A DNA stretch of 64,000 bases. Source: an uncultured bacterium. Lineage in GTDB: Bacteria > Cyanobacteriota > Vampirovibrionia > Gastranaerophilales > Gastranaerophilaceae. Positions 61,851-64,000 of this stretch are shown one piece after another. Numbering within the stretch: position 1 is the stretch's first letter; each line of letters opens with the position of its first letter. A program made the position numbers and the translations under genes. The notes beneath the pieces are model-generated. The model did not search any database and was not told the DNA's origin. It worked only from the letters and a program-made list of their open reading frames with translations. The stretch covers positions 1 through 64,000 of the forward strand of contig CASDRS010000014.1 in the NCBI GenBank assembly GCA_949283255.1. Direction: 5' to 3'.

Positions 61851-62553
61851 CTTTTATCGCCCCTAACTTAATACAAGCAGCATAAGCAGCCTTCTGCTCA
61901 GCCTCTTTTTTAGATTTACCTTCACCAAAAGCAACAACCTCACCCTGATAAGAAACTTCTACCTTAAACACCTTCTTATGGTCAGGGCCGTAAGCTCCCA
62001 CCAATTCATATTCAGGCGTCTTTTTCGTTAGCCCTTGCGTATATTCCTGCAAAATCGCTTTTGCATTGAACTTTGCAAAATGTTCATCGACATCCTCAAT
62101 ATAAGGGGTTAAAATTTTATCCAAAAATTCCAAAACTTCAGCAAATTTACCATCCAAATAATAAGCACCCAAAAGTGCCTCAAACGCGCAAGCCCTAACC
62201 GACTCCAACTTTGTAACGCCCTGTTTCATATCATGTTTTGAAGCAGCAATATATTTATCTAAACCAACTTGCTCCATAATTTGTGCTAAAGTATTATCAG
62301 ACACAACAATAGAGCGAATTTTTGACATTTCGCCCTCGGAATAATTCGGATACTTACTAAACAATATCTTTGATGTCGCAAGCTTTAAAACTGCATCACC
62401 AAGAAACTCCAACCTCTCATAACACTCTTCATAAGGCAATTCTCTCTCCTTAGTAAAAGAAGAATGAGTTAAAGCATAAAGATAATATTTTTGAGTTAAA
62501 ACCTTTATGCCAAAAACTTTTTCAATCGCCTCAATTGCGCCATCAAAACACAT
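61843..62553 (-). CDS. rnc: Ribonuclease III
   Basis: 236 aa. RNase III signature ERLEFLGDAVL (about 46-56), the acidic motif ESVRACAFEALLGAYYLDG, and a C-terminal double-stranded RNA-binding domain (GKSKKEAEQKAAYAACIKL). Cleaves rRNA precursors and structured RNAs. Its ATG shares an A with the cdsA stop codon. Confidence 0.95.
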   Translation of the reverse strand: MCFDGAIEAIEKVFGIKVLTQKYYLYALTHSSFTKERELPYEECYERLEFLGDAVLKLATSKILFSKYPNYSEGEMSKIRSIVVSDNTLAQIMEQVGLDKYIAASKHDMKQGVTKLESVRACAFEALLGAYYLDGKFAEVLEFLDKILTPYIEDVDEHFAKFNAKAILQEYTQGLTKKTPEYELVGAYGPDHKKVFKVEVSYQGEVVAFGEGKSKKEAEQKAAYAACIKLGAIKDE

Positions 62554-63428
62554 TAAAACAACCCTCTAAAAAAATGTATAATATCTGTCAAAAGATTATT
62601 TGAAAAAATGAAATAATAACAGAAATAATACATCATAGGAATTGTAAAGATAAAACTGTCAGTTCTGTCTAAGAAACCGCCATGACCCGGCAGAGAATGA
62701 CCTGAATCTTTCACCCCAGCATCACGCTTAATCAATGACTCTGACAAATCTCCAATTTGAGCAAATACTGTACACAAAAGCCCTGCAAGAACTGCCAAAT
62801 ACCACTCAAGCTGGAAAAAGTATCCGACAATAACAGCACCAACTATTGCAAAGAACGTACCACCGGCAGATCCTTCAATTGTCTTGTTAGGGCTAATCAC
62901 AGGCGCAAGTTTATGCTTCCCGAACTTTGTCCCGACATAATAGCAACCAATATCCGTTAACAGGATTGCCGTAAACATCAAAACAACAAACCCTAGCCCA
63001 CTGTCAAATCGTTCACAATGCAAATTTCTCAAGAAAATCAAATGCAAAGGGAACCATCCGCAATACACAATACCGAGCAGAGTAGTTGCAACATTCGCGA
63101 TATAAGGCTGCCTGCCGCAAAAAAGCACCCACATAAAAGAGCCTATTGCGCAAAATGACAAAACAAGGGCTACTAAATCAAAACGCTGTACAGATGCCAC
63201 CCAAGCTAATAACAACTCCGACAACATCATAACTTTTATGCTGGGATAAAAACCCTTATGTTCCAATATTTTTACATACTCTTTCGTCGCAAGAAAGACG
63301 ATAGTCAAAACCATCGCTAGCATTGCAAACTTACCATAAATAATACAAGTCATTACAATGGTACCCATTATAAAACCTGTTAACATACGGGTAGCATTTT
63401 TATTTAAGCCCTTTGTCTCTTCTGCCAT
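62553..63428 (-). CDS. cdsA: Phosphatidate cytidylyltransferase
   Basis: 291 aa, about eight membrane segments. Signature block near the C-terminus: GDLSESLIKRDAGVKDSGHSLPGHGGFLDRTDS, typical of CDP-diglyceride synthases. Makes CDP-diacylglycerol for phospholipids. Its ATG shares an A with the frr stop codon. Confidence 0.95.
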   Translation of the reverse strand: MAEETKGLNKNATRMLTGFIMGTIVMTCIIYGKFAMLAMVLTIVFLATKEYVKILEHKGFYPSIKVMMLSELLLAWVASVQRFDLVALVLSFCAIGSFMWVLFCGRQPYIANVATTLLGIVYCGWFPLHLIFLRNLHCERFDSGLGFVVLMFTAILLTDIGCYYVGTKFGKHKLAPVISPNKTIEGSAGGTFFAIVGAVIVGYFFQLEWYLAVLAGLLCTVFAQIGDLSESLIKRDAGVKDSGHSLPGHGGFLDRTDSFIFTIPMMYYFCYYFIFSNNLLTDIIHFFRGLF

Positions 63429-64000
63429 TATACAGTCATAACCTCTTTTTCTTTTTCTGCAACCAAACTGTCTACAATACCAGTGTATTTGTCAGTTTGT
63501 TTTTGAATTTTATCTTGATTATCTTTTACACTATCTTCAGGAAGCTTGTGTTCTTTTTCGATTTTCTTCAAATCATCAGTCATCTCACGTCTTATATTTC
63601 TGATTGCGACTTTAGCTTCTTCTCCGATCTTCTTGACATCTTTAACGATTTCTTTTCTTCTTTCTTCAGTCAAAGGTGGGAATGACAAACGAATACAAAT
63701 ACCGTCGCTGTTAGGTGTAATACCGATTTCAGCTTTGATAATAGCTTTTTCAATTTCTTTCAAAATAGATTTGTCATAAGGTGTAATAACAAGAGTTGTA
63801 CCTTCTTGTACGCTAACTTGTGCCATTTGTCTCAATGGAGTAGGTGCTCCGTAGTATTCAACAATAACCTTGTCCAAAATCATCGGATTAGCACGACCTG
63901 AACGGATAGAACCAAATTCACGCTTTAGCTGAGTGATAGCTTTTTCCATCTTCTCTTCACCAAATAAAAACAATTCTTCTAAAGCTTCATTTAAAAGTTC
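63428..64000 (-). CDS. frr: Ribosome recycling factor (5' end beyond window)
   Basis: Splits post-termination ribosomes with EF-G. The visible part has 190 codons, slightly longer than the usual 185-aa protein, so the annotated ATG-free stretch should be read on: upstream of the in-frame codon at 63973 the reading frame continues ELLNEALEELFLFGEEKMEKAITQL to the window edge, matching a typical RRF N-terminus. RSGRANPMILD and EERRKEIVKDVKKIGEEAKVAIRNIRR are diagnostic. Head of the frr-cdsA-rnc-rpe cluster; pyrH and tsf probably lie to the right. Confidence 0.93.
   Translation of the reverse strand, partial: ELLNEALEELFLFGEEKMEKAITQLKREFGSIRSGRANPMILDKVIVEYYGAPTPLRQMAQVSVQEGTTLVITPYDKSILKEIEKAIIKAEIGITPNSDGICIRLSFPPLTEERRKEIVKDVKKIGEEAKVAIRNIRREMTDDLKKIEKEHKLPEDSVKDNQDKIQKQTDKYTGIVDSLVAEKEKEVMTV

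Overview
The window is AT-rich (about one third G+C by eye), densely packed bacterial DNA with standard stop codon use. It holds about 50 protein genes and no rRNA, tRNA, IS element or CRISPR array that I could find. The mix suggests a diderm, anaerobic, fermentative bacterium. It has two large AsmA-like envelope proteins, a 2-oxoacid:ferredoxin oxidoreductase, a rubrerythrin, a GH57 glucan enzyme, a HEAT-repeat protein of cyanobacterial flavour, and several small lineage-specific proteins. My best guess is a gut Gastranaerophilales (Melainabacteria/Vampirovibrionia, non-photosynthetic relatives of Cyanobacteria). This is inference from gene content, since no marker was searched.

Layout. 1-2.8 kb: nadB-nadC (NAD synthesis) on the minus strand, divergent from a NarL-type response regulator with a palindrome in its promoter. 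3.5-8.9 kb: glmU, a beta-lactamase-fold protein lacking the class A general base, an unknown membrane protein with a structured leader, and a lone gene that looks like an ADP-ribosyltransferase. 8.9-16.2 kb: AGCS symporter plus ACT protein, uvrC (no HhH domain), prmC with a DUF3137 gene, a zinc-ribbon protein, an unlisted 52-aa ORF, rubrerythrin. 16.2-24.9 kb: giant AsmA-like gene, orphan sugar-type ABC ATPase coupled to a degenerate histidine kinase, aroQ, small unknowns. 24.9-34.6 kb: murA, an XRE regulator, pth, HEAT protein, an intact PAS-GAF histidine kinase, ruvC, and a glycosyltransferase-GH57 pair. 34.6-45 kb: rplJ-rplL behind a long leader, a membrane protein, panC, a second AsmA-like gene, panB, yvcK, a pxpA-like gene, dapB, then rpmI-rplT behind a terminator-like leader hairpin. 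45-52 kb: a small Ala/Ser-tailed protein, yajQ, mfd, a PrsA/SurA-type lipoprotein, and a GlcD-type oxidase. 52-58 kb: a 1925-aa coiled-coil protein with six near-identical 75-bp repeats. 58-64 kb: korDABC-type operon, a small coiled-coil protein, and frr(partial)-cdsA-rnc-rpe.

How it fits together. Most genes are housekeeping: cofactors (NAD, pantothenate), cell wall and envelope (GlmU, MurA, YvcK, DapB, CdsA, AsmA-like), translation (L7/L12, L10, L35, L20, PrmC, Pth, RRF, RNase III) and DNA repair (UvrC, Mfd, RuvC). The most interesting signals are the ART-like protein (8197), the giant repeat coiled coil (52236), a recurrent extended -10/N6/ATG layout that predicts leaderless mRNAs for uvrC, mfd, ruvC, a histidine kinase and a glycosyltransferase, and several degenerate or shortened enzymes (histidine kinase without His, beta-lactamase fold without Glu166, UvrC without its HhH tail).
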